Source of the DNA: Mytilinidion resinicola
Lineage: Eukaryota > Ascomycota > Dothideomycetes > Mytilinidiales > Mytilinidiaceae
Length of the DNA stretch: 64,000 nucleotides
NCBI RefSeq assembly: GCF_010093595.1
Contig: NW_022985452.1
Span: 62,001 to 126,000, forward strand
Direction: 5' to 3'
The notes under the pieces were generated by a model. The model searched no databases. It was not told the DNA's origin and saw nothing but the letters and a program-made list of their open reading frames with translations. The first letter of the stretch is position 1; every line of letters begins with the position of its first letter. The position numbers and the translations under genes were made by a program. This document shows positions 35,901-46,468 of this stretch, in pieces.

Positions 35901-37060
35901 GATAGTCACTACGACAAGCTCCTGATCGATACGACGATCGCTGCGCCGCTCGGAAAAATCTATTCCCTAATGTTCGGGCCAGCTTCAGGGCAGTTCATGC
36001 GGAAATGGCACATTGAAGACCAAAAGTCGACAGAGCTGCAAATGGAGGACGACAAAAAGGGTCTCGACCAGGATATAAAGACCATGAACATTTCCTACAT
36101 CAAACCCTTAGGAGGTGGCCTGGGCCCGAAGCAAACCAAATGCCTAGTCGCGATGACACTAGAACAGTTCGATCTGGACAGGGCAGTTACTGTGCTCTGT
36201 TCAACGCAGACGCCGGACGTGCCAAGCGGTAACGTGTTTCTCACAAAGACAAGGTACTGCTTGATGTGGGGACCAGGTAACTCAACGCGCCTGATCATGA
36301 CGTGTACGGTGGAGTGGTCGGGAAAGAGCTGGCTGAAAGGTAGCTAACGCCCTCCCTTGTATACTCAGATGGAGCAAGCAAGATCTAACCTTTTTGCTTA
36401 GGTCCAATCGAAAAAGGCGCAAACGACGGCCAAATGTCTTTCGCAAAGGACATCACCGCCGCGCTCAGAGCCGCCGTCACCACCAAAGCAGCCATCAAAG
36501 GCGCGCCGCGCGGCAGAGGCAAAGGCCGCAAGCGCCGCGGAGACATCTCCATCGACGAGGGCCTGATACCTACCCCTGGCGACGAAATCGAAAAGATCAC
36601 GACGCACAAGCCGGTCAGTTGGGGCGTGTTGGAGCCCCTGCACGGTCCCCTCGGCCCCGTCGTCGACATCGTCGGCAGCTTTGTGTCTGGGCCGACCGTT
36701 ATCGCGGTCTTGTTTGCCCTGCTGTTAGTTTCGTGGCTGAGGAGGCCCGCAGTACCGGGCTTGGGCAGTCTGGGTGTTCCGGGGCTTGCGACGCCGCAGC
36801 GCGTGGCCGCGTACGAGGAGATGTGGCGGAAGGAGGAGAGCGAGCTGTGGCGATGGCTCGAGGAGCGGGTGGTCATCGACCGCGTGCTCACCCCCCCCGT
36901 TGAAGGCCAGGCGTGGCGCAAGAAGCAGCGGGTGGGCGGGATGCAAGAGAAATTAGTAGAGGAGAAGATGAGCGAGCGGCAGATCGATGAGGCGATCAAG
37001 GTGACGCAGGAGAGGCTGGAGGCGCTGAAGGAGGCCGTTGAGAGGAGGAGGGAGCACTGA
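32919..37060 (+). CDS. Lam/Ysp2-type GRAM-VASt sterol-transfer protein
   Basis: Exons 32919-33409, 33704-36339 and 36402-37060 give 1261 residues; introns are 294 nt (GTAAGT...ACTCAG) and 62 nt (GTAGCT...CTTAG). The protein is expected at ER-plasma membrane contact sites, moving ergosterol. Order: Ser-rich disordered N-terminus with KGRRKS and FKGRRRRRQ basic patches; GRAM/PH-like domain at about 665-775 (FHNLFRSVPEDDYLIEDYSA, then HGRLYVSEGHICFSSNILGW); acidic linker; VASt/StART-like domain at about 895-1070 (DTTIAAPLGKIYSLMFG, RYCLMWGPGNSTRLIMTC); a single membrane span at about 1138-1158 (VIAVLFALLLVSW); and a C-terminal helix (QIDEAIKVTQERLEALKEAV). GRAM-VASt-TM in this order is diagnostic of the family. 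It has one VASt domain; which yeast Lam it matches is uncertain. Confidence 0.93.
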
Positions 37061-38870
37061 GCACAGGATAGCTATGGAGTGTATATGTTTAGTAAACTTG
37101 GATGGTCTGGCATTCGCAATGGGTGTATTATATGTGCATTTTGGGGAGTTGTTATGTGAGATGAGTTTGTTCGGTGGGGCTTTTGGACTTTGGTGGACTT
37201 TTGGATATTGGGGAGCATGGAATGCGCTGCGTTCTTGTTGAATATATACCCTCCTTGAGAGAAACGTGTTTCTAGATTTGTGTGGTTGTTTGACCCATGG
37301 CTTAGCTTTCCTAGGCTGATGTCCCGTCCAATCCCGTTTCCCGGTTTCCTCTCTGTTATTCTTCAAATGCCTTCGAGTACTGAGCCCTTACGCCTCTATG
37401 CCTATGCCTTCCCTCGCGCGAGTATAATATCTGCAAGCCACTATCATTAGCAAATGCTCTTTACGCTATAGAAAAGCCGAGCAAAACTGTGACAAGGGGG
37501 TGATCAATCAGACATCCAAGGAAGAAAATTGCCGCTCAACGCGCATCTGTCATAGGTTCGAGTCGATGGCTAGCGTGGAAACTGCGAATGTAGGAATGTT
37601 TCATCATATAATCGTGGGGGATTGAAAGAAGAGAGAAAAGTTGCATACCATAGGTAGAGAGGGGGGTGGGGGGGACGAAGTTGTGCCTGCTGTGAGAAGG
37701 GTTTAGTGAAGTTGAGATTGAGATATGCTGTGCTGGGTTAGTAGTGCTCTAAGGTGAGAGAGGTTTTGAGCAAATGAGTTGAAATCTTCGTCGGCCGAAT
37801 ACCTCATGAATAGAGGCGGTGGGGCAAGGCGTCACCACAGGCTGTGGAATTGTCTCGGTTCGGGTCATATTCCCTTGCCTTAGTCTGCGTGAAGGACTAG
37901 TGACTTGTACAGTGAGAGTAAAGCGGTGGATAGTGAGAAGGTTCGCTGGAACAGAAATTTCATAGGCCGGGTCGTAGAATGAAAGACCCTTCTACCACGT
38001 GTTATGACACATCGAGGGGTCGCGTCGTCTTTCTTTGCCTTGGCCACCGAATGGTTGGTGAGATCGAGGCGGTGGAGGTTGTGAATGGGCTTTGATGCGG
38101 CGGCAGATATTTTTGTATATCGCCAGGATGGTACGATTTTCCGGGCTGGCGCTAATCCCTATCTGAACTGTAGATCTATATTTAATTTCGACCCCAAACT
38201 TCGTCCAACCCACGCATCATGAGTGTGTTGTTTGCTACTCTTAGGACCAAACGTCCTTCTCGCGCACGGTGGTTTTTGACTCGACCTTTCGTCGAGAGCA
38301 GGGACGGGATGGGACTCTCGAAGCTACCGGAAGACAAAGCTTTTGTAGGCTCAGTTATAACGCTCAGCTCGAATCTCCTTGGCAGGGGAAATCTTCGTTG
38401 TCCTAGCAAGGATTCACGGTCAGATATATTAACTAGCGCTAATTAGTTCAAAAGTCCACAAAGCTTTGCAGATACTGCTACATGAACGCTTCATGTTTCT
38501 AAGATTTGGATTAGATCTTGGCTTCTTGCCTTACAAGCTGATGGGAGATTATTTTGAAAGCTAGAGGTTCTGATTCTTCCGGACCATCATACTCATTTTG
38601 AGCCCCCAAATGGGAAGCGAGACTTCAAAACGCTGACCGGAAAACATCCTAAGTTTATACCGCAGCCTTGGCTTTGTCTAAGCCTCAACCGCTATCATCA
38701 AAACGGGACAACCCTCCAGAGGTATGGGATGACTGCCTCCTCAATTTCAAACTGTCATATAAAAGAAACCATTCCAGAATGTCCGACTACAGCTCTTTTT
38801 TTTTGCCACTAATCCTTCATCGGCTTCTAACTTCAATTGAGGTTATTCCTTATTTTTTCTGGTATTCAAG
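37061..38870. other. intergenic, no supported gene
   Basis: 1.8 kb with a pyrimidine-rich 3' UTR, a G-run near 37660 and A/T-rich DNA up to the M43 protease start. No frame here carries a domain. Confidence 0.5.
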
Positions 38871-39839
38871 ATGAAGATTTTCACAGCCGCTCTTTTGGCC
38901 GTCATTGCTCCCCTGTTTGTTAGGGCTTTTACTCCCTGTGCAAACACAGGCGGCAATGTCACCCACGCCCTCACCATTACCCCTAAAATGGCGAGGGACA
39001 GTCTGAACGATCTCCGCACCCGAGACACCGTCACTATCGACCTCTGGATCCACGTCCTTACCGCCGGGCCTACCGCCGCAGACGGCTATGTTGATGCGAC
39101 TGGTATACTCGCCCAAGTGGACTATCTCCAGCAACAGTATGCGCCATGGGGCTTCCAGTTCCAGGTCAAGCCCATCTCTTACGCTCTCAACGCGGAGTGG
39201 GCCTCGAATATCGACTCCGACTTGGCGGAGAAGCAGCGTCAGCTCCGTCGCGGCGACTACAAGAGCTTGAATGTGTACCTCGTTAACGGTGCGACGTATG
39301 GGCAATGCACCTATCCTCTTGATGGGACGGATCCTCTTACTCAAGATGAACTCGATCAAGATGGGTGTCTTGTGCCGTTGAAGTCGGGTATCCACGCCCC
39401 AGACGGAACAATCACGCATGAGAGTACGTACTGGTCCTCTATGAAGACTGTTAGCATGGTTCTAATCTGGTCTAGTTGGCCACTGGCTCGGTCTACGACA
39501 TGTCTTCGAAGGCGGCTGCAACCAAGACAACGGCGGCGACTTTTGCGACGATACTTGGCCTCAAGCATCTGCATCCTATGCGAAAATGGGGAAAGCGGGA
39601 GACGTCAACAGTTGTCCAGCAAGGGACTCCTGCCCAGACAAGCCCGGGACTGACAATGTCAAGAACTTTGTAAGTGCCGGTCTAGACTCCGCTGCCGATT
39701 GTCTCGCTAATGAGACCCGTTTCAGATGGACTACACCGACTGTTCGAGCGAGTTCACGCCCTGCCAGGGTGGGCGCATGGTCGCGGCGTGGAGTCAAAGA
39801 ACCTCCCGAACTATCGCAGCTGGGGTGCTGTGGAAGTAA
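38871..39839 (+). CDS. secreted M43 (pappalysin-like) zinc metalloprotease
   Basis: Exons 38871-39423, 39476-39669 and 39726-39839 give 286 residues. Introns (GTACGT...CTAG, 52 nt; GTAAGT...TTCAG, 56 nt) are required to build the active site. A signal peptide is clear (MKIFTAALLAVIAPLFVRA). The zinc motif HEIGHWLGLRH spans residues 183-193 and has its codon for Ile split by intron 1. The Met-turn MDY (250-252, in NFMDYTDCS) opens exon 3. Conserved cysteines (GGCNQDNGGDFCDD, SCPARDSCP, TPCQGGRM) suggest disulphides. HExxHxxGxxH plus an M-D-Y Met-turn places it in MEROPS family M43B, of which many fungal members are extracellular peptidases made during growth on protein or in hosts. The catalytic set is complete, so activity is expected; substrate unknown. 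Confidence 0.95.
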
Positions 39840-41033
39840 ACTTAGACTCGATGTGCCGTCTCGTGTTCCTCCCTGCCCCTGATCAGATGTCTTTTGCACG
39901 CTTCTCTTCCCTTCTATTTGACATATTGCAAGCCATATTTCGTGTTTTCCTTTGGCAATTTGAACATATTGAACCGTCATACGCCCTTTGGATTTCAGTG
40001 ATCGGTTTTGCGGATATCGGAATGAGCGGACGAGCTCCCACTCTTTGACTCGCTACAGAGATCGAGAAATACCACCATCGTCATCGTGGTAAGCCCATGC
40101 TTGGAATGCAAAACTGCGTGAAGAATTCAATAGCGCAATGGCATCCTCACGTTACGACAACCTTCGTTGGGCGCTAGCATTCATCCAATCAAATTATCAA
40201 ATAGCAAGAACATGCAGGGACCAGGCGCGCCAAGCATTCTGGGAACATCACTGCCCGAGCGAACGGAACCTCGACTTCCCCACTCTCCATGCAACCCCAA
40301 CACCTCCACGTCAAAGGACCCGGGCCCTTATGTTAGGTACAAGTATTTTGTCTCTGTCAGTGGTCGCTCGTCTAGTCACTTTAAGACGTCTGTGTCTCTT
40401 TAGCTCCATGGTCGAGAGTGGGAGATGGACCAGGCATCGTGGGAAGCCTGGCCCGCCCTGCAATTCCAGGAGATTTAAAGAGGCCAAGCTTTAGATTAAG
40501 CTCGCCGACGGCGGCGGATCGTGGCGTCGATCGTGGGAGAGGTCTGGCTCCTCATTTCCGTTTCGGTGCTTTTCTTCGTTGCTTTTCTTCGTTGCTTTTC
40601 TTCGTTGCTTTGTTCCTCATGTGGTCAAGCTCGACGGATGAGGACGCCCCCGAGCTTTGAGAAATCCGGTCTTCCACCCGCCTCTGCATCATCATTTCTC
40701 CTCCCTGGTCCTAATCGAGGTGGATTATATACGCCCTCTTTCTCATTGGCCCTAATACTGGCCTCGAGCACGGGAAACATGTTTCCGGCGGTTTGCCCGG
40801 CACCGAGCGTTGCGCGCCAACCTATAGCGGCACCCTGATTTGAAGCATGGTCAGCAGGGTGAGTCCCTAACAAATCCTACTGCGGCATCGAGCTGAACGC
40901 AGAAAAAGGGGGCTAAGTTATTGTTGATAAGTCCCGTCAAAGTCTCTTTTTGTTTGTTCGTCCGTCCAGCTTTTCTCATCATCATCAGCATACCAGCCTA
41001 GTTGCTCCAGTCTCTCCTTCACCCAATATCATA
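39840..41033. other. intergenic, no supported gene
   Basis: 1.2 kb between two + strand secretory genes. It includes a 13-nt tandem repeat (40564-40615) and pyrimidine tracts just before 41034. No domain-bearing frame is seen. Confidence 0.5.
40564..40615 (+). repeat. 13-nt tandem repeat, four units
   Basis: cgttgcttttctt is repeated four times, the first and last units slightly changed. It lies about 420 bp upstream of the GPI-protein gene, in a pyrimidine-rich setting. Confidence 0.85.
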
Positions 41034-42058
41034 ATGCGTTCCTCAACTATCATCGCAGCCTTTGCTGCTGTCGGCTCAGCTATGGCTCAGCGCCCTGCTA
41101 GCACGCCCATCTGCGATTACTACACCGCCGCCCTCCTCAAGAACAACACTGCCGCAAACCAGTATACTCTTTTGACGCTGCTGGTGAACACCGCTGTCAT
41201 CGGAAACTACACCACACCCAATGTCGGCATTGCGGCCAATGGTATCCTCAACAATGGAACCTACAAGGGCGAGCCTGTCAGCCTACTCCAGTACTTCGAC
41301 GGCGCGCTCGAGTCAACCAACTTCAACGGCAAAGCTATCGCCGTCAACTTCCTCGACGGTGGCGGAGCTGCTCCGTTGTTGCTCAACATGCCTGCCAACA
41401 ACACATCCTCCATTCAATAGTAAGTATCTCTTAATGGGACACAGACTCAAAGACTCTGCTAACCTCGACAAGTGGGCTCATCACTCATCTCTACCAGTTC
41501 TTTGGTGCTCTCCTCAGCGTAAGCTCTTCCCTCACATAGAGTAACTTCAGTCACTTACAGTTCCATTAGTGCTCCGAGTACGGCGCCATGGGCTTCCCCT
41601 CCTACAAGGGCAAGACCAGCATGGCCGAAGTCCACAGGTTCATGGACCTCGAGGCTGCCGAAGTTGGCTACTTCATCGAGCAAGTCGGTCTCTCCGCAGC
41701 TTCCTTCGGTGTCACAAACGACGATGTTACCGCCGTTGGAACGGCCCTGACCAAGCTCTTCGACTATAAATGCGCACCTCCCGTCGCCATTCTCCCCAAC
41801 GGCACTGCTGAGCTCCAGAGCATTTGCCAGGCTGAGGATTGCCCTGTCGCTCCCAATGCGACCTGCGCGGCGTACCCTCTGATGGGCATGCCGACGTCGC
41901 CTGCGAATGCGAGCGTGACCGTCATGCCCACTGGGACCGTGGCACCGTCGGCGACCACCTCAACGGCGTCAATGTTCACCGGCGCTGCCCAAGCTATTGG
42001 TGCCGGTGTTGGTTCAGTTGCTGCCGCAGGCCTGTTCGCGCTTGCGCTTGCTTTGTAA
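41034..42058 (+). CDS. GPI-anchored cell-surface protein
   Basis: Exons 41034-41419, 41473-41518 and 41570-42058 give 306 residues. Introns (GTAAGT...ACAAG, 53 nt; GTAAGC...TTAG, 51 nt) are placed so that IQYGLITHLYQFFGALLS runs into CSEYGAMGFPSYKG. The signal peptide is MRSSTIIAAFAAVGSAMA. The mature domain has paired Cys (ICDYY; CSEYG; YKCAP; ICQAEDC; TC) and several N-glycosylation sequons (NNT, NYT, NGT, NTS, NAT). The end is a Ser/Thr/Ala-rich stretch followed by a hydrophobic tail (IGAGVGSVAAAGLFALALAL), the pattern of a GPI-attachment signal. The 46-nt middle exon is unusually short. Family members are common in ascomycetes, but I know no defined function. Cell-wall or membrane placement is inferred from the signals. 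Confidence 0.87.
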
Positions 42059-42415
42059 GAGATTTATGCATTGGTTACTCAATATGCTTTTTGAAGCAGT
42101 GGAATTTGGACAACGATACCCGATTCAGGTGGTCCAGGAGTTTTGGGACACGGATTATACCAATAATAATATCAAAATATCTATAATACAGTATTGCCAT
42201 GTTCTCACAAAGCTTCTTTCCTGTGGCTTTGGGCTTGCAACTCAGTTCTGTGTGCTGCCCGGGATGTCCTGCGCAGACCTCGGATACTCGGCAAGTTTAT
42301 GACATTGTGTGGCTGAAGCTAGCACATTGCGGAGTAGGAACCCCAATCCTCTCACAATCTGGGGTAACCTCCACACCTCCGCAACTTCCAACGCCTCCTT
42401 CAACTTCTCCCCAAA
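42059..42415. other. short intergenic region
   Basis: 357 bp, containing the 3' UTR of the GPI protein and the promoter of the PEX11-family gene. Nothing else is seen. Confidence 0.5.
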
Positions 42416-43400
42416 ATGTCTGACGAAACGAAAGTCGGCCCCGGCGCACCTTCGCCACAAGATGTGAACAGTGCTGCGGCTTCCAAAGAGGTTTCAGTGC
42501 CTTCTCACTTCACAGCACTCCCGAAGCAGGCGGATCGACTGTTACTGCGATTGAACAAGTAAACCACCCCAATCCTCTCTTTATGAACCCGTACTAACAT
42601 ATCGTCAGACTCCTCGCCGCCCCCGGCGGCCTCAGCTCCACCCTCGGCACCGTCAGCTACACCCTTTACCTGCTCGCGTACCTGGAAACCAAAGCCCCCA
42701 CCGCGTCGGCCCTGTCCACCCAGCTCCGCGCCCTCATAAAAGCCCCTTCCACCACCTCGAAAACCTCCACAATCCTCGTCCCGGCCCCCGGAGCGCCCAC
42801 CCCCATCGCCTCCCTCGGCGCCCTCATCTCCAAAGCCCGCACCACCCTCCGCCTCTTCAGCCTAATCCCGCTCTACGCCCGCCTGCGCACCCTGCTCAAA
42901 GGCCCCAAGCCCGACGACGACGTCTTCGCCCACCGCATCGCCGTCACCCAGTGCCTCGCCTACGTCGCCTACCAAGCCCTCGAGAACATCGCCGTGCTGA
43001 CCGACGCCGGCATCTTCCCCGCGGCCGTCGTCGCGCGCTTCAACAAGGGCTCGCCCGCCACCGCGCGCGTGTACCGCGCCGCCTACCGCTCCTGGCTTGT
43101 CGGCGTGAGCTGCGACTTTGTGAGGCTGGGCCGGCAGGCGGTGGTGGAGCGGCGGCGGCGCGCGGTGAGGGCCCGCATGGCGGAGGAGGGCCGGCCGGTG
43201 GTCGAGGGGCAGGAGGAGGAGGACCGCGAGGCGGATGCGCTGTGGTGGAAGGAGTTGGTGGTGGCCGTGGCGTGGTTCCCGATGGCGGTGCAGTTTGGCA
43301 CGGATACGGGGTTCCCTGGGTGGAATCTGGGGCTGATGGGGCTTTGTGGGCTTGTGGCGACGTCGGGGCGGACGGCAAGTTTGTGGAGGACGACGAAGGA
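42416..43400 (+). CDS. PEX11-family peroxisome proliferation protein, 3' end in assembly gap
   Basis: Exons 42416-42558 and 42609-43400 give about 311 residues before the N run; the stop codon is not visible. The 50-nt intron (GTAAAC...GTCAG) joins LLLRLNK to LLAAPGGLSSTLGTVSYTL. PEX11 proteins bind and remodel the peroxisome membrane and recruit the fission machinery. Landmarks: the amphipathic helix region DRLLLRLNKLLAAPGGL; hydrophobic TLGTVSYTLYLLAYL; RTTLRLFSLIPLYARLRTLLKG; FNKGSPATARVYRAAYRSWL; and the C-terminal WNLGLMGLCGLVATSGRTASLW. The pattern fits the PEX11C/GIM5-like type more than classical Pex11. The coding part is GC-rich, which may explain the gap. Only a short C-terminal tail should be missing, since family members usually end soon after this motif. 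Confidence 0.85.
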
Positions 43401-43500
43401 NNNNNNNNNNNNNNNNNNNNNNNNNNNNNNNNNNNNNNNNNNNNNNNNNNNNNNNNNNNNNNNNNNNNNNNNNNNNNNNNNNNNNNNNNNNNNNNNNNNN
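43401..43500. other. assembly gap, 100 N
   Basis: Exactly 100 N, the conventional placeholder for a gap of unknown size. It removes the end of the PEX11-family gene. Confidence 0.99.
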
Positions 43501-44415
43501 GGGGGTAGGCTGGGAGCTGTGCACTTCTGGTGGTGGTATAAAAACTGCCTGTTCATATGCCTGCGTCGATTATCGGTCAAACAATCAGATTCAGGCCTTC
43601 GTCTATCATCGAGTCTCATGCTTTTCCTTCGCGTCCAGGGTGCCTTTTCGATCTATGCCTTCAACGCGTCGGTCGAGTCCCGGGTCACTTGACTGACACG
43701 TGGACGGTCAGGCTCCGGCGACATCCACGGCTGTTTGGCGATGAACTTCTCTCGTCCCTCTACAACAGGAATAGAAGTCCGGCTGGTCGGTTGCAATAAA
43801 CCAGTGAATCGACAGTTCATATGAGCGGAGAGTTTGTAGTTCAAAACCTAGAACGTGCCCCTCTAGGAGTGACATTGGAGCGTGAGAGTACAGATATCCT
43901 GCCCTTTGCGTAATGTTGGATAGTGACAATCACCTACAGCAAGCAATGCTGGTCGCGAACCCGGCGCTCATGTACATATTGTTCGAGTTCCACCAATGTT
44001 CAGATGCTATGGCTTGCTGGTGGAAGGTGGATGAGAGCTCACTCGTACGTTGGCGGTCATCGGCATTGTGGGATGAAGGGGGGCTTTCAGGAGTTCGGAA
44101 TCAATAATTAATGAATCAGGAATAAGGAACGAAGGAAGATGACAGCTATCATCTTCGTTCTCAGCTTGGGTTGGGGCGGATAAGTTATTAAGATTGACAT
44201 GTGTCCGAGGAAACGACGAGTCCAAAGGCTTGTTGTCACGAGTCACACCTAGAAAGTGAAGCAACAGGCTTATTGAAGGTGCTTGGACAATAGATTTAGC
44301 AAGTGAAGTTACTACAACACAAGAGCGTTCGCTGACGTGTTCTTTGTAAGTATATCATTGAATTAAAACCCTAAAGCTTCTAGTATGAAGTAGAATATTA
44401 CGCGGTAGACCAAGA
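43501..44415. other. intergenic, no supported gene
   Basis: It follows the gap, so part may be 3' UTR of the PEX11-family gene. The last 250 bp are A/T-richer and precede the 289-residue orphan. No domain-bearing frame is seen. Confidence 0.45.
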
Positions 44416-45285
44416 ATGGGGAACACCGTTTCCAAAGGGAATGAAATCTACTTCTTCCTCGACCCTCTGGAAGAGTCACGTAAACGACGAGATCTATTCC
44501 TAAAGACGCAAGAGAAGGCGAGGGAGAAATCTAAAGAAAGAAACCACATCTTGTACCTCTTTCAAAAAAACCTATTACCTGAACTCAAGGAGGCAGCGGA
44601 GCAATGGAGGAACAGGGAATATGTTCCAATACCGGAGATTTTGTCGAAGGAACTGTCGCCGGCGCTCGCGAGGCAGCCTTCGCAGGCAGAGGCACCTGGA
44701 CCAACGATTCTGACATGCTACGAAGTAATACCCGGTCACGAGAAGGACATCTGGGTACCTCTGGTCTTGTTGACAAGGCCGGGACGCGTTCCTAAGAGCG
44801 TAGACATAATGCCCGTGGATCCGAGGCTGATATTTCATCTACGGGGTGATCTGGGAAATCCGAAAAGCAACGGCATGCTAAGCACTCTGTTCGATACGAA
44901 GCATCCTTGGAGAAGCATTCGTGATGTTGGTGCAACGGAGAAATCGTTCGTACATATATTCGAGCCAGACGATCAGGAACCGGACTTCGCAACGGCTCTC
45001 GAGGAGCTGGTCCAAGCGGGCGCACTACATCGGTCTATTATGCGCTTTGACAACAATACGACCGAGTCCTTACGAATACTCGCGCTTTTGTGGGCAAGGG
45101 CGAACTGTCAAGGAATAGACCCAGTGGGAGGAGATGAGATCACGAAAGGGCTGGAGGAGGTGGAGTTGGAGCTTTATGAGAGGATAACGCGCCCTCGCCA
45201 GAGCACAGTGGAGTGGTTTGGTCGGTATGGAAACGCCTTGGTTATGTTGCTGTCTTTCCTTCGCCTTCGGCATTATTTGAAATAA
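44416..45285 (+). CDS. orphan protein with N-myristoylation motif
   Basis: Single exon, 289 residues, start at ATG 44416. The N-terminus MGNTVSKG fits the N-myristoyltransferase consensus (Gly2, Ser6, basic residue next), so membrane attachment is plausible. A highly charged helix follows (ESRKRRDLFLKTQEKAREKS), then a compact middle region with ILTCYEVIPGHEKDIWVPLV and HLRGDLGNPKSNG. An acidic/hydrophobic helical part contains FATALEELVQAGALHRSIM and ITKGLEEVELELYERI. The C-terminus is hydrophobic and basic (ALVMLLSFLRLRHYLK). I recognise no family. Even composition and a full-length open frame argue that it is real. Flanks give no clue to its role. Confidence 0.65.
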   Translation: MGNTVSKGNEIYFFLDPLEESRKRRDLFLKTQEKAREKSKERNHILYLFQKNLLPELKEAAEQWRNREYVPIPEILSKELSPALARQPSQAEAPGPTILTCYEVIPGHEKDIWVPLVLLTRPGRVPKSVDIMPVDPRLIFHLRGDLGNPKSNGMLSTLFDTKHPWRSIRDVGATEKSFVHIFEPDDQEPDFATALEELVQAGALHRSIMRFDNNTTESLRILALLWARANCQGIDPVGGDEITKGLEEVELELYERITRPRQSTVEWFGRYGNALVMLLSFLRLRHYLK

Positions 45286-45758
45286 CTGACAAACAATGAA
45301 GGGCGTTTCGATCAAAACGATCATGAGTAATACACCCCTAGGTGGCGTCGTCTGAGGTGGCTCAAGGAGCTCATGAGTCGTTCTAAATCATGGATGTTCC
45401 CCTCATTCATATTTCGTAATACACGTTGAGGGACCACAAAGAATGCCAAGAGATTGTACGCACTTACGAAGAGGCACTGTAATCACCGTCGGCTTCCAAT
45501 GATCTGCGATGGTTCCTGCACCTATACCAAATATGGAGGAACTGATAGAAGTCAATTTATGATGTTCATTTTGAAAATAGGCCTAACTCCACCCGAAGCC
45601 TACTTTTGATAGAGACTGACTCCGTTGTCGCCCCCCAAATTGTTCCATTCTGGTATAATAGCCCATGCCTCTAGTGAGACCCTTTCCTGAAAGGAATTCC
45701 GCCCGCCTATGCTCGAAGTCTCGCCCGTCTATGCTTGAAGACCGGACGTACCTTATCG
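45286..45758. other. convergent intergenic region
   Basis: Shared 3' region of the orphan gene (+) and the PHF5A gene (-). Near-duplicate phrases cgcccgcctatgctcgaag and cgcccgtctatgcttgaag lie side by side around 45700-45740. No gene is seen. Confidence 0.5.
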
Positions 45759-46197
45759 TTAGTGATTTCTGAAGTTCTTTTTCTGGTAGAAGAGATCCGT
45801 CCTCGAACTGCCTAAGTTGATGATCTTAGGGCAACCGTCCCGGTCTTTCTCGAGTCGTGTACACTCAAAGCAGTAGAACGCGTCGGAGATGCCCTGTAGT
45901 TCAAACGTATTAGTTATCATAGTGATATAATGGGTTGTCGGTCGAAACTTACGTCACCACCGCAGACCACACACTTATTCTGGTAGTTTCCGAAGGAGCA
46001 TTCGTCGCAGATGCGGGCGATGGTCGTAGGACGAACGTAGCTGTCGCAAACCGGGCATTTGCCATCGCACTTGTCACACAGGCGTCCGATGGCGATTCCA
46101 GCCTGCTTGCGGCACATGACCAAGTCGCTACAGTGAAGGTCAGCTCTGATATCAAGGAGAAGGAAGGCGGGGAGACGTACGGATGATGGCGAGACAT
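45759..46197 (-). CDS. ini1: PHF5A/Rds3/Ini1, SF3b spliceosome subunit
   Basis: Exons 46181-46197, 45953-46127 and 45759-45893 give 108 residues, against about 107-110 in the family. Introns are GTACGT...GTAG (53 nt) and GTAAGT...ACAG (59 nt). The protein is a small zinc-knuckle core subunit of SF3b in U2 snRNP and helps form the pocket that holds the branch-point adenosine. It starts [20 protein letters not shown] and keeps the CxxC pairs: [30 protein letters not shown] and YCFECT, followed by [15 protein letters not shown]. The splice junctions are unambiguous because the protein is almost invariant in eukaryotes. Exon 1 is only 17 nt. The gene lies head-to-head with pinin. Confidence 0.97.
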
Positions 46198-46468
46198 GGT
46201 GGTGGGTAGGTCGGGGTCGAAGGCGTGTCCAGGAGTAACAGTGAGGTTGTGTGGGTTTAGGAGTGCTGTTCCTCTCCGTGATCTTATATGTGGCGGGGTT
46301 ATGTGCAGGTGTTGAAAGTGCAGGTGAATTGAGGTTGATAAGTGGCGTGGGGCGAGACGGGCATTATAAATCACCCGACTGGGGTTAAGCTGCAGCCTCG
46401 AACTTTCTATACCACCAACATCTGCCTGCTACACTCCGTCACAAGTTCATCCAACCACCATTACTCCT
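46198..46468. promoter_or_regulatory. 271-bp bidirectional promoter of PHF5A and pinin
   Basis: The start codons of the two genes are 271 bp apart and diverge, so both leaders and promoters share this stretch. No TATA box or recognisable operator stands out. Confidence 0.6.
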
